Source: Bacteroidia bacterium
GTDB taxonomy: Bacteria > Bacteroidota > Bacteroidia > CAIKAF01
DNA: 64,000 nucleotides
Direction of reading: 5' to 3'
Assembly (NCBI GenBank): GCA_016742095.1
Contig: JACVCJ010000004.1
Coordinates: forward strand, 82,146 to 146,145
The translations under genes were made by a program, and so were the position numbers. Below are positions 52,454-62,193 of the stretch, piece by piece. How positions within the stretch are numbered: position 1 is the stretch's first letter; each line of letters begins with the position of its first letter. Under the pieces are notes generated by a model. It saw only the letters and a list, made by a program, of their open reading frames with translations, was not told the origin of the DNA and ran no database searches.

Positions 52454-53980
52454 TTAATGTTTAAAATGACGTATACCCGTGGTGACCATGGCCATACCCT
52501 GCTGGTTGCAGTAGTCGATGCTGTCCTGGTCGCGAACCGATCCGCCCGGCTGTATCACGGCGCGTACCCCGGCCCCGTAAGCGATCTGCACGCAGTCGTT
52601 AAAGGGGAAGAAGGCATCGGAGGCCATAACGGTATTCTCGAGGGAAAGGCCGGCTTCAGCGGCTTTGTCTATGGCGTGCTTCAGCGCGTCGATGCGGGAG
52701 GTCATGCCCGTGCCGATACCCAGCAGCTGTTTGTCTTTTACCAGTACGATGGCGTTCGACTTGGTGTGCTTTACGATCTTAACGGCATACATCAGGTCTT
52801 CGGTCTCGGCGGCCGTAGCGGCGCGTTCGGTAACCTGTTTCAGGTTCTCGGGGCTTTCGGAGGCTGTGTCGCGGTCCTGCACCAGGTAGCCGTTCAGCAG
52901 GGAACGTACCTGTTTGCCGCCCGCAGGCTGCATCTTTTGTTGCAGGATGATGCGGTTGGCCTTGGAACGCAGGGTTTCCAGGGCTTCGGCCGTAAAGGCA
53001 GGGGCGATCACCACTTCGCAGAACAGTTTATTGATCTCGGCAGCGGCCTCCTGGTCAATTTCGCGGTTGCTGATGAGCACACCGCCGAAGGCCGAAACGG
53101 GATCGCCCGCCAGGGCTTTGGTATAGGCCTCTTTTACGGTAGCGGCACTGGCCAGTCCGCAGGCATTGTTGTGCTTCAGGATGGCAAAAGTGGTATCGTG
53201 GAACTCGGAAATGAGCTGTACCGCCGCGTCGATATCGAGCAGGTTATTATACGAAATCTCCTTGCCGTTCAGTTTTTCGAAGAAAGCGTCCAGGTCGCCG
53301 AAGAAAACGCCTTTCTGGTGCGGGTTTTCGCCGTAACGCAGCGGGTTCGGTTCGTGGGAACTGATCTTCAGCGCTTCGATCTCGTGGTGGGCATTGAACC
53401 AGTTGAAAATGGCCGAATCGTAGTGCGAAGATACTTCGAAGGCTTTGGCCGCAAATGCCTTACGGTCGTTTATGGTGGTGTTGCCGTTGTTCACTTCCAG
53501 CAGGTTCAGCAGCCGGCTGTAATATTCCACGCAGGGAACGATAAGTACGTCGTTAAAGTTCTTGGCGCCGGCGCGGATCAGGGAAATACCGCCGATGTCG
53601 ATCTTTTCGATGATGGTCTGCTCGTCCGTGGTGGAAGCCACCGTTTTTTCGAAGGGGTAGAGGTCCACGATCACCAGGTCGATGAAAGGAATGGCAAATT
53701 CGAGGGCTTCGCGCTGGTCGCTCTCGTTCTCCGTACGTGCCAGTATCCCTCCGAAGATCTTGGGATGCAGCGTTTTTACACGTCCGCCGAAGACCGAGGG
53801 GTATTCCGTAAGCGTTTCAACAGGTACCACCGGTATGCCCAGCTGTTCTATAAAGGTCTGGGTGCCGCCGGTGGACAGAATTTCTACGTTCAGTTCATGC
53901 AGTTTACGGACAATGGGTTCGAGACCGGTCTTATCAAAAACGGAAATAAGAGCTCTGCGGATCGTTTTGTTGAATGCCAT
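52454..53980 (-). CDS. purH: Bifunctional AICAR transformylase / IMP cyclohydrolase
   Basis: A 508-aa enzyme for the last two steps of IMP synthesis. The N-terminal cyclohydrolase (MGS-like) domain shows RRALISVFDKTGLEPIVRKL, ILSTGGTQTFIEQLGIPV and SVFGGRVKTLHPKIFGGILA. The C-terminal formyltransferase domain shows LRYGENPHQKGVFF, the catalytic KHNNACGLASA and SDAFFPFNDCVQIAYGAGV. The start is the ATG at 53980 (MAFNKTIRRALISVF); the frame is open 34 codons further, but that part runs through the palindrome in the promoter region. It is divergent from the ABC permease gene. Confidence 0.96.
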   Translation of the reverse strand: MAFNKTIRRALISVFDKTGLEPIVRKLHELNVEILSTGGTQTFIEQLGIPVVPVETLTEYPSVFGGRVKTLHPKIFGGILARTENESDQREALEFAIPFIDLVIVDLYPFEKTVASTTDEQTIIEKIDIGGISLIRAGAKNFNDVLIVPCVEYYSRLLNLLEVNNGNTTINDRKAFAAKAFEVSSHYDSAIFNWFNAHHEIEALKISSHEPNPLRYGENPHQKGVFFGDLDAFFEKLNGKEISYNNLLDIDAAVQLISEFHDTTFAILKHNNACGLASAATVKEAYTKALAGDPVSAFGGVLISNREIDQEAAAEINKLFCEVVIAPAFTAEALETLRSKANRIILQQKMQPAGGKQVRSLLNGYLVQDRDTASESPENLKQVTERAATAAETEDLMYAVKIVKHTKSNAIVLVKDKQLLGIGTGMTSRIDALKHAIDKAAEAGLSLENTVMASDAFFPFNDCVQIAYGAGVRAVIQPGGSVRDQDSIDYCNQQGMAMVTTGIRHFKH

Positions 53981-54014
53981 ACTTATAATGATGTTTTGCG
54001 GTATTTGCCGAAAA

Positions 54015-54031
54015 AGACCAGTAACTGGTCT
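54015..54031. promoter_or_regulatory. Palindrome between purH and the ABC permease gene
   Basis: AGACCAGTAACTGGTCT: 8-bp perfect arms around one base, 35 bp upstream of purH and 74 bp upstream of the permease gene. It looks like a dimer operator; the regulator is unknown. Confidence 0.55.
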
Positions 54032-54104
54032 AAATGAGGCTGCAAAGGTGTGAATTTTTATGCAAATTCGTACCGTGCTCATTTAATTAGTTTTTGTAAA
54101 TAGG

Positions 54105-55349
54105 ATGTTCGCCAGTCTCATAAAGGAAAGTATACGATTTGCCCTGGGATCGCTCTGGGGCAACAAACTGCGCACGTTTTTGTCGCTGTTCGGTATTGTG
54201 ATCGGTATCTTTTCGATCATCCTGGTGCTGAGTGCGGTAAATTCGCTGGAGAAGAATATTGAAGGCACCTTCAATTCGCTGGGTACCAATGTGGTCTTTG
54301 TGGGCAAGTGGCCCTGGGACGGCATGGGGCCCGATTATCCCTACTGGAAGTACATGAAGCGTCCGCAGCCTTCGCCGGCCGAAGTGGAACTGATCCGCAA
54401 ACGGGCATCCTCGGTGGCCGATGTGGCTTTCCGCTCCCAGTTCGGCACCAATGGTACCTATAAGGATATGAGCGCGGAGAATATTCAGCTCATGGGCATC
54501 AGTTATGAGTTTGACCGCATACGCCCGCTGGACATAGAACAGGGACGCTATTTTACGGAACAGGAGTCGCGTTATGGTAAAAACGTGGCCATACTGGGCG
54601 TGGAAACGGCCGAAGCGCTTTTCCCCGATGGCGGTGGCGTGGGTAAAACCGTAAAACTGAACGGCAAGAATTTTGAGGTGATCGGCACCCTGGCCAAGGA
54701 AGGGCAGGGACTGCTGGGCGGGTTCAACGATCAGGCGGTGTTCATTCCCCTGCAGGCCTACCGCAGTATGGTGAACCTGAGCAGTTTCAACGTGTTTTCG
54801 GAGATCGTGGTGCAGCCCAGGCCGGGCATCAGCAACGAGGGTATTATGGACGAGCTGCGCGGCACCATGCGTTCTATCCGCAAACTGCGCCCGACCGAAG
54901 ACGACGATTTTGCCCTGAACGAGACCAGTATCCTTACCCAGATGACCGAAGCCACGTTTGCCGTACTGAACATCGTAGGCTGGATCATCGGTATGTTCGC
55001 CATCTTTATCGGCGGTTTCGGGGTGGCCAATATCATGTTCGTATCCGTAAAGGAACGTACCAATATCATCGGTATACAAAAAGCCCTGGGGGCACGGCGC
55101 AGCTTTATCTTATGGCAGTTCCTGGTAGAAAGCGTGGTGCTTTCGCTACTGGGCGGACTGGCCGGGCTGGGCCTGGTGGCGACCGCCGCCTGGGTCGTGA
55201 CCAGTAATTTTGGGTTCGAGATCAATATGAGTGCGCAGAACGCCCTGATCGGCATCCTGCTGAGCGTGATCACCGGTATGGTGGCCGGTATCATTCCCGC
55301 CTGGATGGCCAGCCGTCTCGATCCGGTAGAGGCGATCCGCAGCAAGTAG
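54105..55349 (+). CDS. MacB/FtsX-type ABC transporter permease
   Basis: A 414-aa protein with the MacB layout: an N-terminal span (TFLSLFGIVIGIFSIILVLS), a large periplasmic MacB_PCD domain (~60-270) and three C-terminal spans (VGWIIGMFAIFIGGFGVANI, VESVVLSLLGGLAGLGLVAT, ALIGILLSVITGMVAGIIPA). The cytoplasmic loop reads VKERTNIIGIQKALGARRSF, and the protein ends ASRLDPVEAIRSK, both hallmarks of the family. These permeases couple ATP use to mechanical work in the periplasm, such as lipoprotein or peptide export. No ATPase gene is next to it, so the substrate is open. Confidence 0.92.
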   Translation: MFASLIKESIRFALGSLWGNKLRTFLSLFGIVIGIFSIILVLSAVNSLEKNIEGTFNSLGTNVVFVGKWPWDGMGPDYPYWKYMKRPQPSPAEVELIRKRASSVADVAFRSQFGTNGTYKDMSAENIQLMGISYEFDRIRPLDIEQGRYFTEQESRYGKNVAILGVETAEALFPDGGGVGKTVKLNGKNFEVIGTLAKEGQGLLGGFNDQAVFIPLQAYRSMVNLSSFNVFSEIVVQPRPGISNEGIMDELRGTMRSIRKLRPTEDDDFALNETSILTQMTEATFAVLNIVGWIIGMFAIFIGGFGVANIMFVSVKERTNIIGIQKALGARRSFILWQFLVESVVLSLLGGLAGLGLVATAAWVVTSNFGFEINMSAQNALIGILLSVITGMVAGIIPAWMASRLDPVEAIRSK

Positions 55350-55351
55350 GC

Positions 55352-56692
55352 CTAACGGTCGAAACGCAGGCGTTCGCCTTTCTTCTCTTCGTGAAATACG
55401 CCTTTTTCGTAGGCCAGGTGTCCGTTTACAAAAGTATGCGTTATTGTATTGTGAAACGTAACACCTTCGAAAGGGCTCCAGCCGCATTTATACAGGATGT
55501 TTTCCTTGTTTACCGCGTAGGCAGCGTTTGTATCGGCCAGCACCAGGTCGGCAAAATAGCCCGGACGGATAAAGCCCCTTTTCTGTATGCGGAAGAGGCG
55601 GGCCGGGTTGTGTGCGAATTTTTCCACCAGCTGTTCCAGGGTCCAGCGGCCCTGTTTTACAAATTCGAGATAGCCGTTCAGGGAATGCTGTACCAGTGGG
55701 CCTCCGCTGGGCGCCGAAATGTAGGGTGCTGATTTTTCTTCGAAGGTATGCGGGGCATGGTCGGTAGCCACCACGTCTATACGTCCGTCGAGCAGGGCCT
55801 TCCAGATGCCTTCGCGGTCTTCGGCGGTCTTTACGGCCGGGTTCCATTTTATAAAATTGCCCTTGTGCAGGTAGTCGGCATCACTGAACCAGAGATGGTG
55901 CAGGCAGGCCTCGGCCGTGATCTTTTTTTCGGCCAGGGGAATATCGTTGCGGAAGAGGCTGGTCTCTTTTTCGGTGGAAATGTGCAGGATATGGATGCGG
56001 GTGCCGTGTTTTTCGGCCAGGTCCACCGCCTGTGAAGAACTGGCGTAACAGGCTTCGGCACTGCGTATGAGCGGGTGCTGGGCGGCCGTGAGCGTATCGC
56101 CGTATTTTTCCAGGAAAAGGGCATTATTGGCTTTTACCATGGGTTCGTACTCACAGTGCAGGGCAATGATACCGCCGAACTCCCGGAAAATGGCTTCCAG
56201 CGTGTCTTTATTGTCCACCAGCATATTACCGGTACTGCTGCCCATGAAAATTTTCAGTCCGCATACCTGCGAAAGGTCGGTCTTGAGCACTTCGGCCATA
56301 TTGTCGTTGCCGCCGCCCATAAAAAAGGAATAATTGGCCAGGGAAACTTCGGCGGCACGGTCGTATTTCTGCTGCAACAGCTCCTGTGTGAGGGTGTTGG
56401 GTACGGTATTGGGCATTTCCATGTACGAAGTGATGCCTCCGGCCACGGCTGCCCGTGCTTCGGTATACAGGTCGCCCTTGTGGGTGAGCCCGGGTTCGCG
56501 GAAGTGTACCTGGTCGTCGATCATGCCGGGCATCAGGGTAAGTCCTTCGGCATTAATTACGGTGCCGGCTTCGGGGTCGGCCTGGCTACCTGCCGGTATC
56601 ACTTCCTTAATTGTTTCATTTTCAATAAGAACGTGTCCTTTGAAAGCATGGCCTTCGTTTACAATGAGTGCATTTTTAATGAGCGTCCGCAT
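55352..56692 (-). CDS. pyrC: Dihydroorotase
   Basis: A 446-aa amidohydrolase from the ATG at 56692 (MRTLIKNALIVNEGHAFKG). Metal-binding and substrate motifs: MIDDQVHFREPGLTHKGDL (normally DxHxHFREPG; the first His is Gln here), SYMEMPNTVPNTLT, the lysine in GLKIFMGSSTGNM that is usually carboxylated, HILHISTEKE and VVATDHAPHT. The enzyme closes carbamoyl aspartate to dihydroorotate in pyrimidine synthesis. The Gln in place of the first motif His (DDQVHF) is seen in some Bacteroidota members as far as I recall, and should be checked. An upstream ATG at 56743 would add 17 unlikely residues. It converges on the ABC permease with 2 bp between stops. Confidence 0.9.
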   Translation of the reverse strand: MRTLIKNALIVNEGHAFKGHVLIENETIKEVIPAGSQADPEAGTVINAEGLTLMPGMIDDQVHFREPGLTHKGDLYTEARAAVAGGITSYMEMPNTVPNTLTQELLQQKYDRAAEVSLANYSFFMGGGNDNMAEVLKTDLSQVCGLKIFMGSSTGNMLVDNKDTLEAIFREFGGIIALHCEYEPMVKANNALFLEKYGDTLTAAQHPLIRSAEACYASSSQAVDLAEKHGTRIHILHISTEKETSLFRNDIPLAEKKITAEACLHHLWFSDADYLHKGNFIKWNPAVKTAEDREGIWKALLDGRIDVVATDHAPHTFEEKSAPYISAPSGGPLVQHSLNGYLEFVKQGRWTLEQLVEKFAHNPARLFRIQKRGFIRPGYFADLVLADTNAAYAVNKENILYKCGWSPFEGVTFHNTITHTFVNGHLAYEKGVFHEEKKGERLRFDR

Positions 56693-56761
56693 GTATATTT
56701 TCCTTTTTTGCAAAAGTCCGAATTTCAGTCCGGAGTGCATCACAAATGCCCAAAATTAATT

Positions 56762-56792
56762 TTTGGTTATGTGAAGATTAATTTTACATTTG
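56762..56792 (+). promoter_or_regulatory. Promoter of the CotH-like gene
   Basis: TTTG (56762-56765), exactly 19 bases, then TACATTTG (56785-56792): a complete match to the Bacteroidota consensus. The leader to the ATG at 56819 is about 23 nt. Confidence 0.75.
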
Positions 56793-56818
56793 TTAGGTCT
56801 AAGCCACAGTAAACCAAT

Positions 56819-59800
56819 ATGAAAAAAATATTTTTACTCATCCTTGCATGTGCTTTCGGTGCATCCGGTACGGCGTTTTCGCAGGTACTGATCAATGAGT
56901 ATTCCGCTGCCAACCGTTCCAGTTATGCCGATGGCTTCGGCGAGTATGAAGACTGGATCGAGCTGTACAACGCGGGCGGTGCGGCCGTGAACCTCGGGGG
57001 CTATCACCTGAGCGACAACGGGGGTAATACCACCAAGTGGCCCATACCGGCCGTGAACCTGGGCGCCGGGCAGCGTATGGTCTTTTTTGCTTCCGGGCGC
57101 AACGGGGTTTTCGGCGGACAATATCATACCAATTTCAAGATCACCCAGACCTCCAACGAACCGATCATTTTTGCGGACCCTGCGGGAGCCGTACTCGATA
57201 ACGTAATTACCTCGCCCAACCAGAACGGGCATTCCACCGGTCGTACCACCGACGGAGCGGCCACCTGGAGCGTATTTACCACGGCCACGCCCAATGCGGC
57301 CAATGGCGGAACACCGTATACAGGTTATGCGGCCACGGCCAGTATGAGCGTACCCGAAGGCTTTTACGGCGGCGGCCAGAATGTGACCCTGAGCACTGTA
57401 GAGCCCAACTCACAGATCCGTTACACCACCAACGGTTCCACGCCTACCCCTACGCCTACGCTGTATACAGGTCCCATTGCGGTGAACGCCACCACGGTGC
57501 TGCGTGCCCGCGTATTTTCGAACGATCCGGCGGTGCTGCCCAGTTATGTGGCCAGCAATACCTATTTTATCGGCGTTACCCACGGCATTGCCGTTATTTC
57601 CATCTTCGGGGACAATATTGCCACCCTGCTGGGCGGTTCACAGATCACCCCGCAGGCTGGCCTGGAATATTTTGAGGCCAACGGTACCTTTGCCGCCGAG
57701 ACCTACGGCGATGCCAACGAACACGGTAACGACTCCTGGGCCTATGCACAGCGCGGTATCGACTATATCGCACGCGACCAGTTCGGCTATTCCGACGACC
57801 TGGACCACCCGGTATTCAACCGCAAGACCCGCCAGAAATACCAGCGCCTTATCATTAAGGCCGCTGCCAACGATAACTATCCTTTTGCCAACGGCGCCCA
57901 TATCCGCGATTCCTATGTGACCACGCTGTCGCAGCAGGGCGGACTGGACCTGGACGGCCGTACCTGGGAGCCCGTGATCATGTACGTGAACGGGCAGTAC
58001 TGGGGCGTATATGACGTACGCGAAAAAGTAGACGATAAAGATTACACCGATTATTATTACGATTACGACGAGAACGAACTGCAGTTCCTGAAAACCTGGG
58101 GCGGCACCTGGAGCGAGTACGGCGGCGGACAGGCACAGGCCGACTGGAATACGCTGCGCAATTACATCATGAGCAACAACATGGGCGTTGCCGCCAATTT
58201 TGCCGTGGTAGATGCCCAGTACAACTGGCGTTCCCTGGTAGATTACTTCTGCCTGAACTCCTATACCGTTTGTACCGACTGGCTCAACTGGAATACGGCC
58301 TGGTGGCGCGGTACCAACGATCCGGGTAACCCGCGCGCCAAATGGAGCTATGCCCTCTGGGACATGGACGCCACCTTCGGTCACTACATCAACTATACCA
58401 ATGTGCCTGACGATTCACCGGGTGCAGACCCCTGTAATGCCGAGGCACTGCCCGATCCGGGCGGACAGGGACACGCACTCATCCTGACCAAGCTCATCAA
58501 TGAAAATCCCACGGTAAAACAATACTATATTTCCCGCTACATCGACCTGGGAAATACCACTTTCAGCTGCGCCAACATGATCCACGTGCTCGATAGTATG
58601 CTGCTGAAGATCACGCCCGAAATGCCGGGACAGATCACACGCTGGGGCGGAACTATGGCCGGCTGGCAGAACAAGGTGCAGGAACTGAAGGACTTTATCA
58701 ACGACCGCTGCGTACAGATACAGCAGGGCATGGTGGATTGCTACAATGTGAGCGGTCCTTACCAGGTAAATTTTGATGTAATGCCTGCCGGGGCCGGTAC
58801 CATCAAGGTAAACAGCCTGATGCTGCCTTCGTATCCCTTTAACGGAACGTATTACGGCAATATTGATATCCTGCTGAAGGCCTACGCCAATGCCGGTTAC
58901 GAATTCGATTACTGGCAGGCCGTAGATCCGGTATTACCCACAATTAACGATTCGGATGCCAGTATACAGATCACGGGCGCGCAGACCATCATCGCCCACT
59001 TTAAGCAGATACAGGACCCGGAACTGACCTTCCTGGTAGATCCGCCGCTTTCCGGCAACATCGATATTTCGGGCTTTGTGCCCCCGGCTTATGCCTATAC
59101 GAATACTTACCTGGAAAACTCGAACATTACCATGTCGGCCCTGGCCGCCGCCGGTTATGTGTTCGACTACTGGGAACTGAACAACCACACGGTACTGCCT
59201 TCGGTAACGGATGCCAATGTAGCGTTTGCCGTAACACAGAACGATACGGTCATTGCGCATTTCAAACTGATACCGCTGCCGGGTAAAAAACGCCTTACGG
59301 TATGGGTAGATCCCGTAAACAGCGGCGATGCGGATATCAACGGGTTTACACCGGGCGGCTATCCCTATTCTTCCCTGTTCGACAGCAATACGGTCATTAC
59401 CGCCATTGCCCTGCCGCAGAGCGGGTATACCTTCGGCAACTGGACCATACAGCATCATGCGCTGAGTCCGTCCACTACTTCGCCCACGGTAACCTTTAAC
59501 ATCAGTGCCAACGATACGCTCATTGCCTACTTCAGCGAAGTACCGGGAGAAGGTCCGGGTGTGCCGGAAGGGCCTGTCTTTGCCTTTATTCCCAATTCCT
59601 TTACACCGAACAACGACGGCGTGAACGATACCTGGAACGTATCCATCAGCTATATTACCGATTTCGACCTGCGCATCTTCAGCCGTTGGGGCGAGACGGT
59701 GTTTGCCACACAGAATATTTACGAGCAGTGGCGGGGCACTTACCACAATGGCGGCGAACCGCTGAAGTCAGACACCTACGCCTTCATAATCAAGTACAAG

Positions 59801-59854
59801 GAGAAGGACGGTAAGCTGAAAGAAATAACGGGCGGTGTAAATCTGATACGTTAA
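56819..59854 (+). CDS. CotH-kinase-domain surface protein with T9SS type B sorting signal
   Basis: A 1011-aa secreted protein. Signal peptide KIFLLILACAFGASGTAFSQ; a lamin-tail domain at ~20-150 (LINEYSAANRSSYADGFGEY, DWIELYNAGGAAVNLGGYHL); a chitobiase-like C-terminal module (QIRYTTNGSTPTPTP); a CotH kinase-like domain at ~260-640 (RQKYQRLIIKAAANDNYPFA, YVNGQYWGVYDVREKVD, WSYALWDMDATFG); three repeats of ~85 residues with FDYWE/F-x-NW-type motifs (~650-930); and a gliding-motility-associated C-terminal domain (FIPNSFTPNNDGVNDTWNV, FSRWGETVFAT). The last is the type B signal for the type IX secretion system. CotH domains can phosphorylate secreted proteins; activity here is not proven. Confidence 0.9.
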   Translation: MKKIFLLILACAFGASGTAFSQVLINEYSAANRSSYADGFGEYEDWIELYNAGGAAVNLGGYHLSDNGGNTTKWPIPAVNLGAGQRMVFFASGRNGVFGGQYHTNFKITQTSNEPIIFADPAGAVLDNVITSPNQNGHSTGRTTDGAATWSVFTTATPNAANGGTPYTGYAATASMSVPEGFYGGGQNVTLSTVEPNSQIRYTTNGSTPTPTPTLYTGPIAVNATTVLRARVFSNDPAVLPSYVASNTYFIGVTHGIAVISIFGDNIATLLGGSQITPQAGLEYFEANGTFAAETYGDANEHGNDSWAYAQRGIDYIARDQFGYSDDLDHPVFNRKTRQKYQRLIIKAAANDNYPFANGAHIRDSYVTTLSQQGGLDLDGRTWEPVIMYVNGQYWGVYDVREKVDDKDYTDYYYDYDENELQFLKTWGGTWSEYGGGQAQADWNTLRNYIMSNNMGVAANFAVVDAQYNWRSLVDYFCLNSYTVCTDWLNWNTAWWRGTNDPGNPRAKWSYALWDMDATFGHYINYTNVPDDSPGADPCNAEALPDPGGQGHALILTKLINENPTVKQYYISRYIDLGNTTFSCANMIHVLDSMLLKITPEMPGQITRWGGTMAGWQNKVQELKDFINDRCVQIQQGMVDCYNVSGPYQVNFDVMPAGAGTIKVNSLMLPSYPFNGTYYGNIDILLKAYANAGYEFDYWQAVDPVLPTINDSDASIQITGAQTIIAHFKQIQDPELTFLVDPPLSGNIDISGFVPPAYAYTNTYLENSNITMSALAAAGYVFDYWELNNHTVLPSVTDANVAFAVTQNDTVIAHFKLIPLPGKKRLTVWVDPVNSGDADINGFTPGGYPYSSLFDSNTVITAIALPQSGYTFGNWTIQHHALSPSTTSPTVTFNISANDTLIAYFSEVPGEGPGVPEGPVFAFIPNSFTPNNDGVNDTWNVSISYITDFDLRIFSRWGETVFATQNIYEQWRGTYHNGGEPLKSDTYAFIIKYKEKDGKLKEITGGVNLIR

Positions 59855-59862
59855 AACAGTAC

Positions 59863-59897
59863 AAGGTTGCGTAATAAGCGCAACCTTTCTTATTTTT
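59863..59897 (+). terminator. Terminator after the CotH-like gene
   Basis: AAGGTTGCG (59863-59871) pairs with CGCAACCTT (59879-59887) around a 7-base loop, followed by TCTTATTTTT. Confidence 0.85.
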
Positions 59898-59917
59898 AAC
59901 GCGCATTCCGTATAAAA

Positions 59918-61447
59918 TTGACACAGGTAAGGCGCATACGCATCATCATCATCGTAATGTCGGTTACGCTGCTTGCTCTCGTGGGCCTGCAGGCTTACCT
60001 CATTTACCGTGCCTATACCCAGCAGAGCATGCAGTTCGATCAGAGCATGCGCGAGATCATGGACGGCGTAAAGTACAAGGTAGAGCGCAACCACATCGAA
60101 AATAAGGTGAACCAGGAGTTCCGTATCCAGGAGATCGAAAAGGCCATCCGCCGCAATATCGACTCCATGCAGGTGGTGAATTCCGGGATCGAACAACCTA
60201 CCATGCTGCCTGCCCAGATGAGCCTGTACACGGGTGTGAGCGATTCGGAGAACAGTCCGGCCCTGGCTGAGAACAACCCCGAAATGATCCTGGACCGTTT
60301 CGAGGGCAACCTGACCATGCTGCGCAATAATCCCGGCGAACTGCGTTCCATTTTCAACGAGCTTATTTTCGGGTATCTTTCGTACGACGAGCGCGATTTC
60401 GACACTACTTTCCTGCGGCAGGAGATCGCCCGCGAAATATCCGGCCGTAACATCGATGCCCGTTACGAATGGGGCATTTACAACAGCTTCAACAAATCGT
60501 TCATTTTTGCCACCACGCTCGATAACAAGGGCCTGGTGTATTCCGAGTACCAGGTGCCGCTGTATTACCGCGGTATGAAGAACGCCGTGATGCTCAGCGT
60601 ATATTTCCCTTCGCAGACCACCTACCTGTTCGGCAACGTATCGCTGCTGCTGCTGTCCTCCCTGCTTATCACGCTCATCATCATTATGCTGTTCGTGGTC
60701 TCCCTGCGGATCATCTTTGAACAGAAACGAGTAGGGGAGATGAAGAACGACCTCATGAACAACATCACCCACGAGCTTAAAACGCCCATTGCCACTATTT
60801 CGCTGGCCTGCCAGGCCCTGGCCGATAAGGACATGAGCAGCATCGAAAGCATCCGGGAGAACTACATACGCATCATCAATGCCGAAAACCTGCGCCTGGG
60901 CAAGCTGGTAGAGAACATTCTTACCTCGGCCCTGACCGAAAAGGGCGAGATCAAGCTTAAATTCAAGCAGGTGAACCTGCACGAGCGCATACAGGAACTG
61001 AGCCAGAGCATGAAGATACAGCTCGAGAAACGCAACGTGAACCTGGTGCTGCAGCTCAAAGCGGCCCGTCCTTACCTGGAAGCCGATGAGACGCATATTA
61101 CCAATGTGGTGGCCAACCTGCTCGATAACGCCATTAAGTACCTGGGAAGCGATAACCCGGAGCCCAGGGTGGTGATACAGACCTATAACAAGCCCGGGAA
61201 GATCATTTTCTCGATCGAAGATAATGGTATAGGCATCCCGAAGGCAGACCAGGGGCGGATCTTCGATAAACTGTACCGCGTTTCCACCGGCAATGTACAC
61301 AACGTAAAAGGCTACGGATTGGGCTTAAATTACGTTAAACAGATAGCGGAAAAGCACAATGGTACGATTAAAGTATATAGTGAGCTCGGAAAAGGCTCAA
61401 CATTTACGATCGAACTGCCCTTCATTCAGAATGTCGGAAAAAATTAG
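59918..61447 (+). CDS. Two-component sensor histidine kinase
   Basis: A 509-aa protein with two membrane spans (RIIIIVMSVTLLALVGLQAY near the start and NVSLLLLSSLLITLIIIMLF at ~230) enclosing a periplasmic sensor region without a recognised domain. The kinase core follows: NNITHELKTPIATISLACQA with the phospho-acceptor H285, NVVANLLDNAIKYLG (N box), IEDNGIGIPKADQGRIFDKL (G1/F) and GYGLGLNYVKQIAEKHNG (G2). The frame opens with TTG at 59918 after an in-frame TAA and has no ATG before codon 14 (59957); homologues usually start with RRIR-type residues, so TTG is preferred. The response regulator gene follows after 32 bp. Confidence 0.9.
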   Translation: MTQVRRIRIIIIVMSVTLLALVGLQAYLIYRAYTQQSMQFDQSMREIMDGVKYKVERNHIENKVNQEFRIQEIEKAIRRNIDSMQVVNSGIEQPTMLPAQMSLYTGVSDSENSPALAENNPEMILDRFEGNLTMLRNNPGELRSIFNELIFGYLSYDERDFDTTFLRQEIAREISGRNIDARYEWGIYNSFNKSFIFATTLDNKGLVYSEYQVPLYYRGMKNAVMLSVYFPSQTTYLFGNVSLLLLSSLLITLIIIMLFVVSLRIIFEQKRVGEMKNDLMNNITHELKTPIATISLACQALADKDMSSIESIRENYIRIINAENLRLGKLVENILTSALTEKGEIKLKFKQVNLHERIQELSQSMKIQLEKRNVNLVLQLKAARPYLEADETHITNVVANLLDNAIKYLGSDNPEPRVVIQTYNKPGKIIFSIEDNGIGIPKADQGRIFDKLYRVSTGNVHNVKGYGLGLNYVKQIAEKHNGTIKVYSELGKGSTFTIELPFIQNVGKN

Positions 61448-61479
61448 TTTCTTTACACCTTAAACTGTTCCTAAGCCAT

Positions 61480-62181
61480 ATGACACAGAAAGAAAACGCC
61501 AAAATTCTGCTTGCCGAAGACGAGACCAACCTGGGAATGCTTCTTCGTGATTATTTGACGGCCAAAGGCTTCGAAACACGCCTGTGCGACAACGGCCAGG
61601 CCGCGTTTGATATTTTTACTCAGGAACGCTTTGATCTGTGCCTGCTCGACGTGATGATGCCCGAGAAAGACGGTTTTACGCTGGCAAAAGAGATCCGCAC
61701 GATCAATAAGAACATACCGATCATTTTCCTCACGGCCAAATCCCTGGCCGAAGATAAGATCGAAGGCTTCAATACCGGGGCCGACGATTACCTTACCAAA
61801 CCCTTCAACATGGAAGAGCTGCTGATGCGTATACGCGCCGTGCTGAAACGTACCTCCATCTCTACCATCGAGCAGAAGGAAGAGGCCGTATTCACCCTGG
61901 GCGATTACCAGTTCGACTCCCTGAAGCAGGAACTGGTGCTGGGCAACGAAAGCCGCAAACTCACCTCCAAAGAGAGCGAGCTGCTGCGCCTGCTCTGCGA
62001 AAAAGCCAATAACGTACTCGACCGTAACTACGCGCTCAAGGCCATCTGGCAGGACGACAGTTACTTCAATGCCCGCAGTATGGACGTATACATTACCAAA
62101 CTGCGTAAATACCTCAAAGACGATCCGCGTATCCAGATACTGAACATACACGGGAAAGGCTTTAAACTTTTAGCTCCCTGA
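61480..62181 (+). CDS. OmpR-family response regulator
   Basis: A 233-aa protein. The receiver domain has ILLAEDETNLGMLLRDYL (acidic pair), the phosphorylated Asp57 in LCLLDVMMPEKDGFTL, the switch Thr in IIFLTAKS and Lys in DYLTKPFNMEELLMR. The winged-helix DNA-binding domain follows (LTSKESELLRLLCEKANNVL, RSMDVYITKLRKYLKDDPRI, ILNIHGKGFKLL). It is the partner of the histidine kinase upstream. The regulon is unknown. Confidence 0.94.
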   Translation: MTQKENAKILLAEDETNLGMLLRDYLTAKGFETRLCDNGQAAFDIFTQERFDLCLLDVMMPEKDGFTLAKEIRTINKNIPIIFLTAKSLAEDKIEGFNTGADDYLTKPFNMEELLMRIRAVLKRTSISTIEQKEEAVFTLGDYQFDSLKQELVLGNESRKLTSKESELLRLLCEKANNVLDRNYALKAIWQDDSYFNARSMDVYITKLRKYLKDDPRIQILNIHGKGFKLLAP

Positions 62182-62193
62182 ACGGTCTAATAG

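Noticed and set aside
52457..54037. 526-codon open frame antisense to purH
   Set aside because: It mirrors purH; no start signal or family motif of its own.
54037..54050. CACCTTTG as purH promoter box
   Set aside because: One mismatch in the -7 box and no -33 element at a suitable distance; too weak to list.
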